DNA of 29,241 nt, taken from contig DIYF01000081.1 of the NCBI GenBank assembly GCA_002427745.1, positions 440 to 29,680 of the forward strand. Direction: 5' to 3'. Below, piece after piece: positions 17,522-25,323 of the stretch. The notes under the pieces were generated by a model. It searched no databases, had not been told where the DNA came from, and saw nothing but the letters and a program-made list of their open reading frames with translations. The stretch comes from Roseivirga sp. UBA6061 (lineage in GTDB: Bacteria > Bacteroidota > Bacteroidia > Cytophagales > Cyclobacteriaceae). The position numbers were made by a program, and so were the translations under genes. Each line of letters starts with the position of its first letter. The stretch's first letter is position 1.

Positions 17522-17653
17522 CTACATTTCCACCTTCACCTTTTTAATTTTCGGAACCCAGTCGACCTTTCCTGATAGTAAGGTAATGTTTCGCTGTGCC
17601 CGAAAGTAAAGGTTGGCAAAATCGTTACAGCGCGGGGACCGGGCATGTCCGCC
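17522..17653 (-). other. Open minus-strand stretch without a start codon, possible gene relic
   Basis: The 158-base gap between the bactofilin and atpI-like genes contains a 43-codon open frame on the minus strand that ends in TAG and begins right after an in-frame TGA. Its translation looks protein-like at the end (ITLLSGKVDWVPKIKKVKVEM lies across its last half, quoted here only through its parts ITLLSGKVDW and VPKIKKVKVEM). There is no ATG, GTG or TTG in frame. A second frame on the same strand starts with ATG (at about 17646) and runs about 36 codons. Either could be chance. No tRNA or recognised RNA was found in this gap. Confidence 0.15.
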
Positions 17654-17673
17654 TCATTTTGTAATTTCAAGCT

Positions 17674-17877
17674 ATGCCGGAAAAAAATCCCAATGACCTG
17701 CTTAAGTATTCAGGGTTAGGTATGCAGTTTTTCCTGACCATTGCCATTTGTGGCTGGCTGGGATATAAAATGGACCAGTCCTGGCGGGAGGGCCAACCCC
17801 TTTTTGTGATCATTATGATTTTTCTGGGTACCGTTGGCGGGTTCTATCAGCTTTACCGGGCCACCAAAGGCAAATAG
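17674..17877 (+). CDS. AtpZ/AtpI family small membrane protein
   Basis: This 67-residue protein has two membrane helices (about 12-30 and 42-60) with the family-type segment GLGMQFFLTIAICGWLGYKM and a turn followed by a second helix ending FYQLYRATKG. AtpZ/AtpI proteins are encoded at the head of F-type ATPase clusters; roles in assembly of the c-ring or in Mg/Ca uptake have been proposed. It lies 59 bases before a second AtpI-like gene that is coupled to atpB. The ATG sits 22 bases after TCATTTTG, which resembles but does not match the -7 box. Confidence 0.75.
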   Translation: MPEKNPNDLLKYSGLGMQFFLTIAICGWLGYKMDQSWREGQPLFVIIMIFLGTVGGFYQLYRATKGK

Positions 17878-17924
17878 CCATTTCTCCTTTCTGAACACTA
17901 TATGGATAGCTGACAGGCTTTTAC

Positions 17925-17932
17925 TACTTTTG
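17925..17932 (+). promoter_or_regulatory. Candidate -7 box directly before the ATPase genes
   Basis: TACTTTTG fits TAnnTTTG exactly and ends only four bases before the ATG at 17937. Transcription normally begins a few bases after this box, so a transcript from here would be leaderless or nearly so. No -33 box was assigned. Confidence 0.4.
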
Positions 17933-17936
17933 CGCC

Positions 17937-18341
17937 ATGAATATTTTAGCGCAGCAGTTTGTGAGAATACTGATACTAACAGCCGTGATTGTAGGGCTTA
18001 TTCTGGGCTTGGGAGCACTGGGGCTTGAAAGTATTATACATGATGACATCTGGCCGATTGTTATTTTCTCGGCTCTCGTGGGAGTTGGGGTAGCCTTTGT
18101 CAATATGTATTTTGTGAAGAAGGGTAGCCAGCTGGGCCTGGTCAATGTTTTTCTGGCAACGACTGCCTTTCGGATGCTGCTGAGCATCATTTTTATCACC
18201 GTTATTTTTTACCTCGGACTGGAAAATCAACTGGTATGGATTGGCGATTTCTTCGTGGTCTATTTATTCTACTTAGTATTTGAAATATATACCATTATGT
18301 CTAACTTGCGCGCGATTTCGAATGAGGGTGATCCACAATGA
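17937..18341 (+). CDS. AtpI-like four-helix membrane protein
   Basis: This 134-residue protein has four hydrophobic segments at about 10-30, 39-58, 68-90 and 96-118, the layout of AtpI/UncI-type proteins found before atpB. The conserved feature in this group is a helix pair with polar residues near MYFVKKGSQLGLVN. Its stop overlaps the atpB start by four bases (ATGA), so translation of atpB should be coupled to it. AtpI is thought to aid c-ring assembly; sequence similarity to the E. coli protein is too weak to see by eye, so the name rests on context and topology. Confidence 0.65.
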   Translation: MNILAQQFVRILILTAVIVGLILGLGALGLESIIHDDIWPIVIFSALVGVGVAFVNMYFVKKGSQLGLVNVFLATTAFRMLLSIIFITVIFYLGLENQLVWIGDFFVVYLFYLVFEIYTIMSNLRAISNEGDPQ

Positions 18342-19408
18342 CAGAAAAACCTAGATTGAGCAAGCTTAAATTACTGATCGTTAGTCTTTTAACTTTCACG
18401 CTTTTACTGGCAAATACCGCCTCTGTTTTCGCTTCAGACCCTGTTTCTGACACTGAGCACGAAGCAGAACCATTTAACCCCAGCGAAACTATTGTACACC
18501 ACGTACTGGACGACCATATCTGGCACTTCTTCGATGGACATTATGGTACTTTATATCTGCCTGTAATTGTCTACTCGAGCGAAAAAGGCTTTGATGTCTT
18601 TTCTTCAAAAAACTTCTACGATGACCACCACAATATGGTGGAATACAAAGGCTATTCTTTAGAGCACGGCTTACATTTAGTAGGTGACGGCCACGGTGAG
18701 CATGGCGAAGCAGGCTTTCTGCTTGATTTGTCTATCACCAAGAATGTAGCTACGCTTTTGTTGAATGCGCTGATCCTGTTCCTGGTATTCAGAGCAGTAG
18801 CCAGGGGTTACAAAAAGAATCATGGTAAGGCACCTAAAGGTATTCAGGCTGTGTTTGAGCCTATTGTGATCTACCTGAGAGATGACGTGATCAAGCCCAA
18901 CATTGGTAAGGATTATGAGAAATATCTCCCTTATCTGCTGACGCTTTTCTTCTTTATCCTTTTCGGAAACATCATTGGTCTGCTGCCAGGTGCGGCTAAC
19001 ATGACCGGAAACATTGCTGTGACTTTGGTGATGGCGCTGTTCACCTTCATCATTACCAATGTAAAAGGAAACAAAGGCTATTGGGGGCATATTTTCCTGG
19101 CACCAGGCGTGCCGGTGGCTCTGAAGCCTCTGATTATTCTGGTTGAGATCATTGGTATCTTTACCAAGCCTATCTCTTTAACTGTACGACTTTTCGTGGC
19201 GATTACGGCAGGGCACATTGTAATGCTCAGTCTGATCTCACTTGCATTTATATTCGGAAGTGTTGCCGTGGGTGCCGCTTCTTCCCTGATTGTTTTGTTT
19301 ATCAACCTCATTGAGATTTTGGTAGCAGGAATTCAGGCATATGTATTCACGATGTTCTCAGCACTCTACATTGGCCTGGCCACTGCAGATCACGATGAGC
19401 ATCACTAA
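18338..19408 (+). CDS. atpB: F-type ATP synthase subunit a
   Basis: Subunit a forms the proton half-channels next to the c-ring. This 356-residue protein is far longer than the 271-residue E. coli one because it starts with a signal peptide (cleavage likely after VFA, residue 32) and an extracytoplasmic domain of about 95 residues holding 12 histidines. The membrane core starts near residue 125. The essential arginine is Arg284 in SLTVRLF. Nine residues later His293 stands where E. coli has Glu219, and Glu326 stands where E. coli has His245 (seven before the Gln in GIQAY), the reciprocal swap also seen in mitochondria. It overlaps the upstream gene by four bases and lies 38 bases before atpE. 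Confidence 0.95.
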   Translation: MTEKPRLSKLKLLIVSLLTFTLLLANTASVFASDPVSDTEHEAEPFNPSETIVHHVLDDHIWHFFDGHYGTLYLPVIVYSSEKGFDVFSSKNFYDDHHNMVEYKGYSLEHGLHLVGDGHGEHGEAGFLLDLSITKNVATLLLNALILFLVFRAVARGYKKNHGKAPKGIQAVFEPIVIYLRDDVIKPNIGKDYEKYLPYLLTLFFFILFGNIIGLLPGAANMTGNIAVTLVMALFTFIITNVKGNKGYWGHIFLAPGVPVALKPLIILVEIIGIFTKPISLTVRLFVAITAGHIVMLSLISLAFIFGSVAVGAASSLIVLFINLIEILVAGIQAYVFTMFSALYIGLATADHDEHH

Positions 19409-19428
19409 GACGAGAAACATAAGTTTAA

Positions 19429-19698
<270 letters not shown>

Positions 19699-19713
19699 GT
19701 AGTACAAAAACTT

Positions 19714-19752
19714 AAGAGTTTGGTGTTAGCATTAGGCTGCACCAGACTCTTT
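19714..19752 (+). promoter_or_regulatory. Intercistronic hairpin between atpE and atpF
   Basis: AAGAGTTTGGTG (19714-19725) pairs with CACCAGACTCTT (19740-19751) in a 12-bp stem with one G-U pair. A shorter inner stem (TAGC/GCTG) can extend it after a one-base bulge. It is followed by TTTC, which is too short for a strong terminator. It could protect the atpE message from 3' decay or partly stop transcription. Confidence 0.55.
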
Positions 19753-19787
19753 CATTAAAGCATTAAGTAAAATCTAGTTTATATAAG

Positions 19788-20282
19788 ATGGAATTACTAA
19801 CCCCAGGATCAGGTCTCATTATTTGGCAAGCCATTATCTTCTTAGCATTGATCCTATTGCTGAGAAAGTATGCGTGGGGACCCATCATTTCTTCATTGAA
19901 AGAAAGAGAAGTAGGTATCGAAGAGTCATTGGCAGCCGCTGAGCAAGCTAAAAATGAAATGGCTTCTTTGAAGTCAGACAATGAGAAGCTTTTGAAAGAA
20001 GCTCGTCTGGAAAGAGATGCTATGTTGAAAGAAGCATTGACTACGGCTAACAAAATCAAAGAAGACGCCAAGGAAGAAACTACCAAGATCACTTCTAAAA
20101 TGATCGAGGATGCCAAGGCGACTATCGAAAACGAAAAAAGAGCAGCACTGGCAGATGTGAAAACACAAGTGGCTATGCTTTCTCTTGAAATCACCGAAAA
20201 ACTGGTGAGAAAGCAACTCGGCAGCGAAAAAGAGCAAAAAGCGCTGGTAGACGAGTACGTGAAAGATTTGAACCTGAACTAA
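19788..20282 (+). CDS. atpF: F-type ATP synthase subunit b
   Basis: Subunit b is the peripheral stalk joining the membrane sector to F1. The 164-residue protein has one N-terminal membrane helix (about 9-27, LIIWQAIIFLALILLLRKY) with the conserved WGPI following it, then a long, charged, alanine- and glutamate-rich coiled coil to about residue 150. The Trp-Gln in the helix and the length fit a typical single b subunit; there is no second b' gene here. It is 10 bases before atpH and follows the atpE hairpin. Confidence 0.95.
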   Translation: MELLTPGSGLIIWQAIIFLALILLLRKYAWGPIISSLKEREVGIEESLAAAEQAKNEMASLKSDNEKLLKEARLERDAMLKEALTTANKIKEDAKEETTKITSKMIEDAKATIENEKRAALADVKTQVAMLSLEITEKLVRKQLGSEKEQKALVDEYVKDLNLN

Positions 20283-20292
20283 TTCATACCGG

Positions 20293-20850
20293 ATGTCTGA
20301 ATATAGAATAGCTTCCCGTTATGCAAAATCACTGCTGGACCTGGCAGATGAGAAAGGCGTGCTGGAAGAGGTAAACAAAGACATGCAGATGTTCTCACAG
20401 CTGGCTGAAGAGAACCGCGAGCTGGTCTTGATGTTAAAAAGTCCTGTGGTAGCACATGACAAGAAACTGGTGATTCTGAATCAGGTGTTTACGGGTAAAG
20501 TAAATGACCTGACTTTATCCATCTTCCAGATTCTGACCCGCAAGCAGAGAGAGGCTTATTTGCCGGCTATTGCTGAAGAGTTTCACCACCAGTACAATGT
20601 AAGAAAAGGGGTAGAGGAAGCTACGGTAACCACCACCTTTAAACTGGACGCGAAGCTGAGAAAAGAATTTGAAGCTATCGTGACGCAAATCTCTGGTAAG
20701 GCAGTTGAGTTGACCGAAGTAGTCAATGAAAACCTGCTGGGAGGTTTTGTTCTTAAAATAGGAGACCGTCAGATTGACGATTCTCTCAGCTCAAGACTGA
20801 GCGCATTAAAATTGAAATTTAGCCAAAACCCTTACGTAAAGGAGTTTTAA
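20293..20850 (+). CDS. atpH: F-type ATP synthase subunit delta
   Basis: Subunit delta caps the F1 head and binds the b stalk. The 185-residue protein has the helical N-terminal domain (IASRYAKSLLDLADEKG at about 5-21, SPVVAHDKKLVIL at about 53-65) and the family C-terminal signature, seen as NENLLGGFVLKIGDRQIDDS (about 147-166). Length is normal for the family. It is separated by 10 bases from atpF and 30 from atpA, in the conserved order of the operon. Confidence 0.95.
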   Translation: MSEYRIASRYAKSLLDLADEKGVLEEVNKDMQMFSQLAEENRELVLMLKSPVVAHDKKLVILNQVFTGKVNDLTLSIFQILTRKQREAYLPAIAEEFHHQYNVRKGVEEATVTTTFKLDAKLRKEFEAIVTQISGKAVELTEVVNENLLGGFVLKIGDRQIDDSLSSRLSALKLKFSQNPYVKEF

Positions 20851-20880
20851 TAAAAGTATTAACATTAACTGTATCATAAA

Positions 20881-22455
20881 ATGGCAGATGTAAGACCTGA
20901 TGAGGTATCAGCAATTTTGAGAGAGCAACTCTCAAACTTCAAAACTGAGGCTGAGCTCGAAGAAGTAGGTACCGTATTGCAAGTAGGTGATGGTGTAGCC
21001 AGAATCTACGGATTGTCTAAAGCACAGTCGGGTGAGCTTCTTGAGTTCGAAAACGGCTTGAAAGCTCTGGTTTTGAACCTTGAAGAAGACAATGTTGGAG
21101 CGGTATTGCTGGGAGACTCAGCTGGAATTAAAGAAGGTGATACTGTTAAAAGAACAGGCCGAATCGCTTCTGTAAATGTAGGTGAAGGTATTGTTGGCCG
21201 TGTGGTTGATACCCTGGGTAACCCTGTGGACGGTAAAGGTCCTATCCAAGGTGAGACCTATGAGATGCCACTGGAAAGAAAAGCACCTGGTGTAATTTAC
21301 CGTCAGCCGGTAACTGAGCCATTGCAGACTGGTATCAAGGCGATTGACTCTATGATTCCGATTGGTAGAGGTCAGCGTGAGCTGGTTATTGGTGACCGTC
21401 AGACAGGTAAAACTGCTGTGGTAATCGATACCATCCTGAACCAGAAAGAATTTTATGATAAAGGTGAGCCTGTGTACTGTATCTACGTTGCCGTAGGTCA
21501 AAAGGCTTCTACTGTAGCAGGTGTGGTAGCAGCCCTTGAAAAAGGTGGTGCTTTAGATTACACTACTGTTGTATTGGCAGGTGCTTCTGATCCTGCTCCA
21601 ATGCAGTTCTTCTCTCCATTTACCGGTGCTGCTATCGGTGAGTACTTCAGAGATACAGGACGTCCTGCTTTGGTAATTTATGATGACCTTTCCAAGCAAG
21701 CGGTAGCTTACCGTGAGGTATCTCTTCTTCTGAGAAGACCTCCGGGACGTGAAGCATACCCTGGTGATGTATTCTACCTGCACTCAAGACTGCTGGAAAG
21801 AGCTGCGAAAGTAAATGACTCTGACGAAATCGCTTCTGCTATGAACGATTTGCCGGAATCACTGAAAGATAAAGTAAAAGGTGGTGGTTCGTTAACCGCT
21901 CTGCCGATTATCGAAACACAGGCAGGTGACGTATCGGCCTATATCCCTACCAACGTAATTTCTATTACGGATGGTCAGATCTTCCTGGAGACCAACCTGT
22001 TTAACTCAGGTGTGCGTCCTGCAATTAACGTAGGTATCTCCGTATCACGTGTGGGTGGTAACGCTCAGATCAAGTCAATGAAGAAAGTATCTGGTACTTT
22101 GAAGCTGGATCAGGCTCAGTTCCGTGAACTGGAAGCTTTTGCAAAATTCGGTTCTGATCTGGATGCCGCTACTCAGCTGACGATTGACAGAGGTAGAAGA
22201 AACCAGGAAATTCTGAAGCAGGGTCAGTTTGCTCCTGCACCGGTAGAAGAGCAGGTAGCGATTATCTACGCTTCTACTAAAGGTCTGATGGACAGTGTAC
22301 CTGTTGAGAAAGTAAAGGAGTTTGAGAATGACTTCCTTGCGGTAATGAGAACTCAGCACGAAGATGCACTTTCAACATTCCGTTCTGGTAAACTTGACGC
22401 TGATGCTACCGCAGCAGTAGAGAAAGTTGCCAAAGATCTGTCAAGCAGATATTAA
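20881..22455 (+). CDS. atpA: F-type ATP synthase subunit alpha
   Basis: Alpha carries the non-catalytic nucleotide sites of F1. The 524-residue protein has the beta-barrel start, the P-loop [10 protein letters not shown] (171-180), the Walker B region [15 protein letters not shown], the segment [20 protein letters not shown] and the arginine finger Arg390 in SVSRVGG that reaches the catalytic site of beta. All of this fits the family, including length. The partner beta gene is not in the window. Codon use is strongly biased to preferred codons (many GGT, CGT and GAA), as for highly expressed genes. Confidence 0.97.
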   Translation: MADVRPDEVSAILREQLSNFKTEAELEEVGTVLQVGDGVARIYGLSKAQSGELLEFENGLKALVLNLEEDNVGAVLLGDSAGIKEGDTVKRTGRIASVNVGEGIVGRVVDTLGNPVDGKGPIQGETYEMPLERKAPGVIYRQPVTEPLQTGIKAIDSMIPIGRGQRELVIGDRQTGKTAVVIDTILNQKEFYDKGEPVYCIYVAVGQKASTVAGVVAALEKGGALDYTTVVLAGASDPAPMQFFSPFTGAAIGEYFRDTGRPALVIYDDLSKQAVAYREVSLLLRRPPGREAYPGDVFYLHSRLLERAAKVNDSDEIASAMNDLPESLKDKVKGGGSLTALPIIETQAGDVSAYIPTNVISITDGQIFLETNLFNSGVRPAINVGISVSRVGGNAQIKSMKKVSGTLKLDQAQFRELEAFAKFGSDLDAATQLTIDRGRRNQEILKQGQFAPAPVEEQVAIIYASTKGLMDSVPVEKVKEFENDFLAVMRTQHEDALSTFRSGKLDADATAAVEKVAKDLSSRY

Positions 22456-22467
22456 TTAAGTTTTCAT

Positions 22468-22482
22468 GGGAGCATGGCTCCC
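22468..22482 (+). promoter_or_regulatory. Small hairpin between atpA and atpG
   Basis: GGGAGC and GCTCCC form a perfect 6-bp stem around the loop ATG, in the 42-base gap between atpA and atpG. TTT follows but no real T tract. It lies 15 bases before the atpG ATG, so it could affect ribosome access or message stability. Confidence 0.4.
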
Positions 22483-22497
22483 TTTGATTGATAAAGA

Positions 22498-23376
22498 ATG
22501 GCAAACTTAAAAGAGGTAAAAGAAAGGATTAAATCAGTAAGCTCAACGCAGCAGATCACTAAAGCCATGAAAATGGTGGCGGCTGCTAAATTGAGAAGAG
22601 CGCAGGACCGTATTGTTCAGCTTCGTCCTTACTCAGAGAAACTTTCTACCATCCTTTCCAATGTGTCTTCTGGCAGTACCGAGGAGGGAATGGATACTTA
22701 TGCCGTTGAAAGAGAAGTAAAGAATGTGCTGATTGTACCTGTAACTTCAGACAGAGGTCTGTGCGGTGCTTTCAACTCAAACATCTTCAAAGGTGTAAGA
22801 CAGCTTCTTAATTCTGACGAGATGTCTGGAGTAGAGGTGTCTGTCCTGCCTATTGGCAAAAAAGCACATGACTTCTACAAGAAGACCAACTTCACTCATA
22901 TCGGAGACTATTCTACCATTTTTGGTGATCTGAGTTTTGATAGAGTGAGAGAAGCTGCTGAGTATGCGATGGATGCTTTTGTAGAAGGTAAATACGACAA
23001 AGTATTTCTGGTCTACAATGAGTTCAAAAATGTGGCAACTCAGATTGTGCGTACAGAGCAGTTATTGCCTGTAGTGGCCAGCGAATCTGAAGGTGGTTCT
23101 ACTACCAACACAGATTATATCTACGAGCCGGACAAGGAGTTCATCGTTCAGGATTTGATCCCGAAATCTTTGAAGATTCAATTTTACAAGTCGGTACTGG
23201 AATCCAATGCTTCTGAGCATGGTGCCCGTATGACGGCTATGGGTCAGGCTACAGATAATGCCGGTGAACTGTTGAAGGAGCTGAAGCTTACTTATAACAG
23301 AACACGTCAGGCGGCCATTACCAAAGAGATCCTCGAGATTGTGGGTGGTGCTGAAGCATTGGCTGCTGATAGCTAA
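22498..23376 (+). CDS. atpG: F-type ATP synthase subunit gamma
   Basis: Gamma is the rotating shaft inside the alpha-beta hexamer. The 292-residue protein has the conserved N-terminal helix (ERIKSVSSTQQITKAMKMVA, residues 9-28, then AAKLRRAQ) and the C-terminal helix with ARMTAMGQATDNA and NRTRQAAITKEILEIVGGA. The central Rossmann-like part has TSDRGLCGAFN (about 82-92). It is the last gene of the cluster and is followed by an intrinsic terminator. Confidence 0.96.
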   Translation: MANLKEVKERIKSVSSTQQITKAMKMVAAAKLRRAQDRIVQLRPYSEKLSTILSNVSSGSTEEGMDTYAVEREVKNVLIVPVTSDRGLCGAFNSNIFKGVRQLLNSDEMSGVEVSVLPIGKKAHDFYKKTNFTHIGDYSTIFGDLSFDRVREAAEYAMDAFVEGKYDKVFLVYNEFKNVATQIVRTEQLLPVVASESEGGSTTNTDYIYEPDKEFIVQDLIPKSLKIQFYKSVLESNASEHGARMTAMGQATDNAGELLKELKLTYNRTRQAAITKEILEIVGGAEALAADS

Positions 23377-23394
23377 GAGCATATAGAATTTAAA

Positions 23395-23402
23395 TATATT
23401 TG
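23395..23402 (+). promoter_or_regulatory. Candidate -7 box between atpG and the UbiA-like gene
   Basis: TATATTTG fits TAnnTTTG exactly and lies 18 bases after the atpG stop, directly before the terminator stem. A transcript from here would start inside the stem and reach the UbiA-like ATG at 23438 after about 30 bases. No -33 box was assigned. Confidence 0.35.
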
Positions 23403-23404
23403 AG

Positions 23405-23437
23405 CCCTGACTTTTGAAAAATGGTCAGGGTTTTTTT
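23405..23437 (+). terminator. Intrinsic terminator after atpG
   Basis: CCCTGAC (23405-23411) pairs perfectly with GTCAGGG (23424-23430), with a 12-base loop, followed by seven T residues (23431-23437). It starts 29 bases after the atpG stop and should end the ATPase transcript. The T tract runs directly into the ATG of the next gene. Confidence 0.85.
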
Positions 23438-24247
23438 ATGTCCGGAATTTCCGCATTTATACAGAATCTCAGTCTGGATGTCACGGCCGGTGCAGTGATA
23501 TCCAGTCTGTTTGTATGCAGGTATTTGGAGGTAAACCCTTCCCCCCAAATGATGCTGGGGCTGGGTATCGCCATCTGGTTGATATATACCATCGATCATT
23601 TACAAGATGCGGCCAGGTCAGGAAGTGAGACGGCCAATCCCCGACATGCCTTCCACCTGAGGCATCAGAGAGTCATGCTGGTGTCAGCGATAATCGTTTT
23701 TTTACTGGGAACTGCAAATGCTTTCTATCTACCGCTGAGTACCATCAAAGCAGGCCTTATTCTGGGAGGTCTCTGCGGTATATACTTTATCTACCTGAAG
23801 TTGAGTGCCATGCACCGGTTCAAAGAACTCCTGGCCGCATTGATCTATACGGCAGGAATCTTTGCAGGCCCACTGAGCCTGGTGACAGTCTGGGACTGGA
23901 GTTATCTGATACTTTTCGGTCTGTTTCTACTTCCGGTCACGGCCAATTTGTTCCTCTTCCCGCTTTATGAAATGGAAATAGACAGTAAAGACAAGATCGC
24001 TTCCATAGCATTAAATACAGGACGAAAAAAAACTACCAGGTTAGTGGGCCTGCTACTTGCTTTGCACGCAGCATTGACCCTGTGGTCCATGATTGGCCTG
24101 CCTCATCGCGGTCAGGAATATGTATTTGTGCTTATGAATCTGGTCCTGGTCATGCTGCTGATCTGGCCGCAGCAATTCAGAAACAGACAGCTCTATCGCT
24201 GGCTGGGAGATGGTATCTTCTTTATTCCAATGTTGGGGCTGTTGTAA
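23438..24247 (+). CDS. UbiA-like polytopic membrane protein
   Basis: This 269-residue protein has about eight hydrophobic segments. It carries weak versions of the two aspartate motifs of UbiA prenyltransferases: YTIDHLQDA (Asp53, Asp57) in the first loop and YEMEIDSKDK (Glu178, Asp182, Asp185) in the second, with the basic stretch NTGRKKTTR after it. The classic NDxxDxxxD form is not complete, so substrate and activity are uncertain; a prenyl transferase acting on a quinone, heme or lipid precursor is the family expectation. A TTG at 23414 could extend the frame by eight codons, but it falls within the terminator hairpin, so ATG 23438 is preferred. It converges on the second bactofilin with one base between stops. 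Confidence 0.6.
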   Translation: MSGISAFIQNLSLDVTAGAVISSLFVCRYLEVNPSPQMMLGLGIAIWLIYTIDHLQDAARSGSETANPRHAFHLRHQRVMLVSAIIVFLLGTANAFYLPLSTIKAGLILGGLCGIYFIYLKLSAMHRFKELLAALIYTAGIFAGPLSLVTVWDWSYLILFGLFLLPVTANLFLFPLYEMEIDSKDKIASIALNTGRKKTTRLVGLLLALHAALTLWSMIGLPHRGQEYVFVLMNLVLVMLLIWPQQFRNRQLYRWLGDGIFFIPMLGLL

Positions 24248-24248
24248 C

Positions 24249-24533
24249 TCAGCCGGTGCCTGATACACAACAGCTTCCATTAAACATACCTCCATTGAGT
24301 ACCCGAAGCTGCCGGGCGTATATATCTCCATAGATGTTGGCGGTTTCGGTAAGCTCCAGTAAATCGAGAGCCTCAATATTTCCGGTGACATGCCCTGAAA
24401 CGATCACAGAGCCTGCCCTGATGTTGCCTCTGACTATTCCTCTGACAGTCAGTGATTGTAGCGTATCGATGTCTCCTTTAAAAACCGTGCCCTCTCCGAT
24501 ACAGCTAACGGGTCCTTTTTCAACTTTTTTCAA
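24249..24533 (-). CDS. Small bactofilin (second copy)
   Basis: This protein has the bactofilin beta-helix pattern almost from its start: CIGEGTVFKGDIDTLQSLTV, RGIVRGNIRAGSVIVSGHVT, LTETANIYGDIYARQL, ending in NGGMFNGSCCVSGTG. TTG at 24533 gives a 94-residue protein with a normal start (MKKVEKG) five bases after the DUF6089 stop. An ATG at 24596 would add 21 residues, but these would be translated from the end of the DUF6089 gene in another frame, so TTG is preferred. It is nearly all beta-helix, without long tails. Cysteines near both ends are unusual for a cytosolic filament protein. Confidence 0.75.
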   Translation of the reverse strand: MKKVEKGPVSCIGEGTVFKGDIDTLQSLTVRGIVRGNIRAGSVIVSGHVTGNIEALDLLELTETANIYGDIYARQLRVLNGGMFNGSCCVSGTG

Positions 24534-24537
24534 TGTC

Positions 24538-25323
24538 TTAAAATATTTGAGCAAGGTTATACTGGAATTTAAAGCTGAGAATGGCGTAACCGTCATTGAC
24601 TTTTGGGTTACCCCTTGTCATGCCTGCCTTTTTGGGGTTCATACCCATTTCAGGAGCCCGGTCGGCCAGCTGAAACCGTATACCATCGTTTGGGGAAAGG
24701 TCGGTATACACAGTGCTCACATCATCCAGATAGTCGGTTGAAGTAGCCCGGTACCCAAATTCACTGATGAAAGTGACATACTTGGCAATGGCAAATTCTA
24801 TCCCTACCCCAAAAGGTATGGCCAGTGCCAGCCCTGAGTACTTTTTTCCTTCAGTTCTGTATTTCCTCAGGTTATGAGTTTTGCCATCGAGCGTAGCCCG
24901 AGGGTTCACTGTAACACCACCAATGCCCCCGAAAATAAAGGGGTTGACCTTGGGTCTTCCCCGGTAACTATAGATAGGCAGCAGGAGAAACTCAAAGGTC
25001 AATGAAAATTCAACGTTTGCAGATGTAAACGATAGATTCCTGTCAATCAGATCCTGTTGCTTTTGGTTCGAGTCCTTGGCTCTCAGTAGAAAAACGGACA
25101 AGGTCTCCCTTAGCTTTACCTGGGGAGCCAGCTTATGTGAAAGCTCCACAGAGGCTGCGGGGTACGGAATAATCAGCTGATGCTGTAAGTCACCATAGTA
25201 ACCTGAAGTTCCGAGGCCGAAAGAGAAATAATTCCGGTCCTCGAAACGGTGTGCGTAAAAACTTTGGCTGTACGCGGTTGCATGACAGACCAATAAAGTC
25301 AGGATTGTAGTTAGATACTTCAT
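24538..25323 (-). CDS. DUF6089 family outer membrane beta-barrel protein
   Basis: This 261-residue protein has a signal peptide (cleavage likely after TAYS or YSQ, near residue 20) and a barrel-like series of beta-strands. The early segment FGLGTSGYYGDL and the final MTRGNPKVNDGYAILSFKFQ are typical of DUF6089 proteins of Bacteroidota, which are predicted small barrels of unknown function. The last strand ends in an aromatic residue, as expected for outer membrane barrels. The next gene on the same strand is the second bactofilin, so both may be transcribed together. It diverges from the methyltransferase gene. Confidence 0.7.
   Translation of the reverse strand: MKYLTTILTLLVCHATAYSQSFYAHRFEDRNYFSFGLGTSGYYGDLQHQLIIPYPAASVELSHKLAPQVKLRETLSVFLLRAKDSNQKQQDLIDRNLSFTSANVEFSLTFEFLLLPIYSYRGRPKVNPFIFGGIGGVTVNPRATLDGKTHNLRKYRTEGKKYSGLALAIPFGVGIEFAIAKYVTFISEFGYRATSTDYLDDVSTVYTDLSPNDGIRFQLADRAPEMGMNPKKAGMTRGNPKVNDGYAILSFKFQYNLAQIF

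Noticed and set aside
17560..17673. tRNA or known RNA gene in the bactofilin-ATPase gap
   Set aside because: No cloverleaf, T-loop consensus or 3' CCA-type end was found on either strand.
23414..23437. TTG start for the UbiA-like gene, adding eight residues
   Set aside because: The TTG lies in the loop of the atpG terminator and the added residues would come from the stem and T tract. ATG at 23438 is simpler.
24533..24596. ATG start of the second bactofilin at 24596
   Set aside because: The extra 21 residues are just the DUF6089 end read in another frame and do not resemble bactofilin tails. It cannot be fully excluded.
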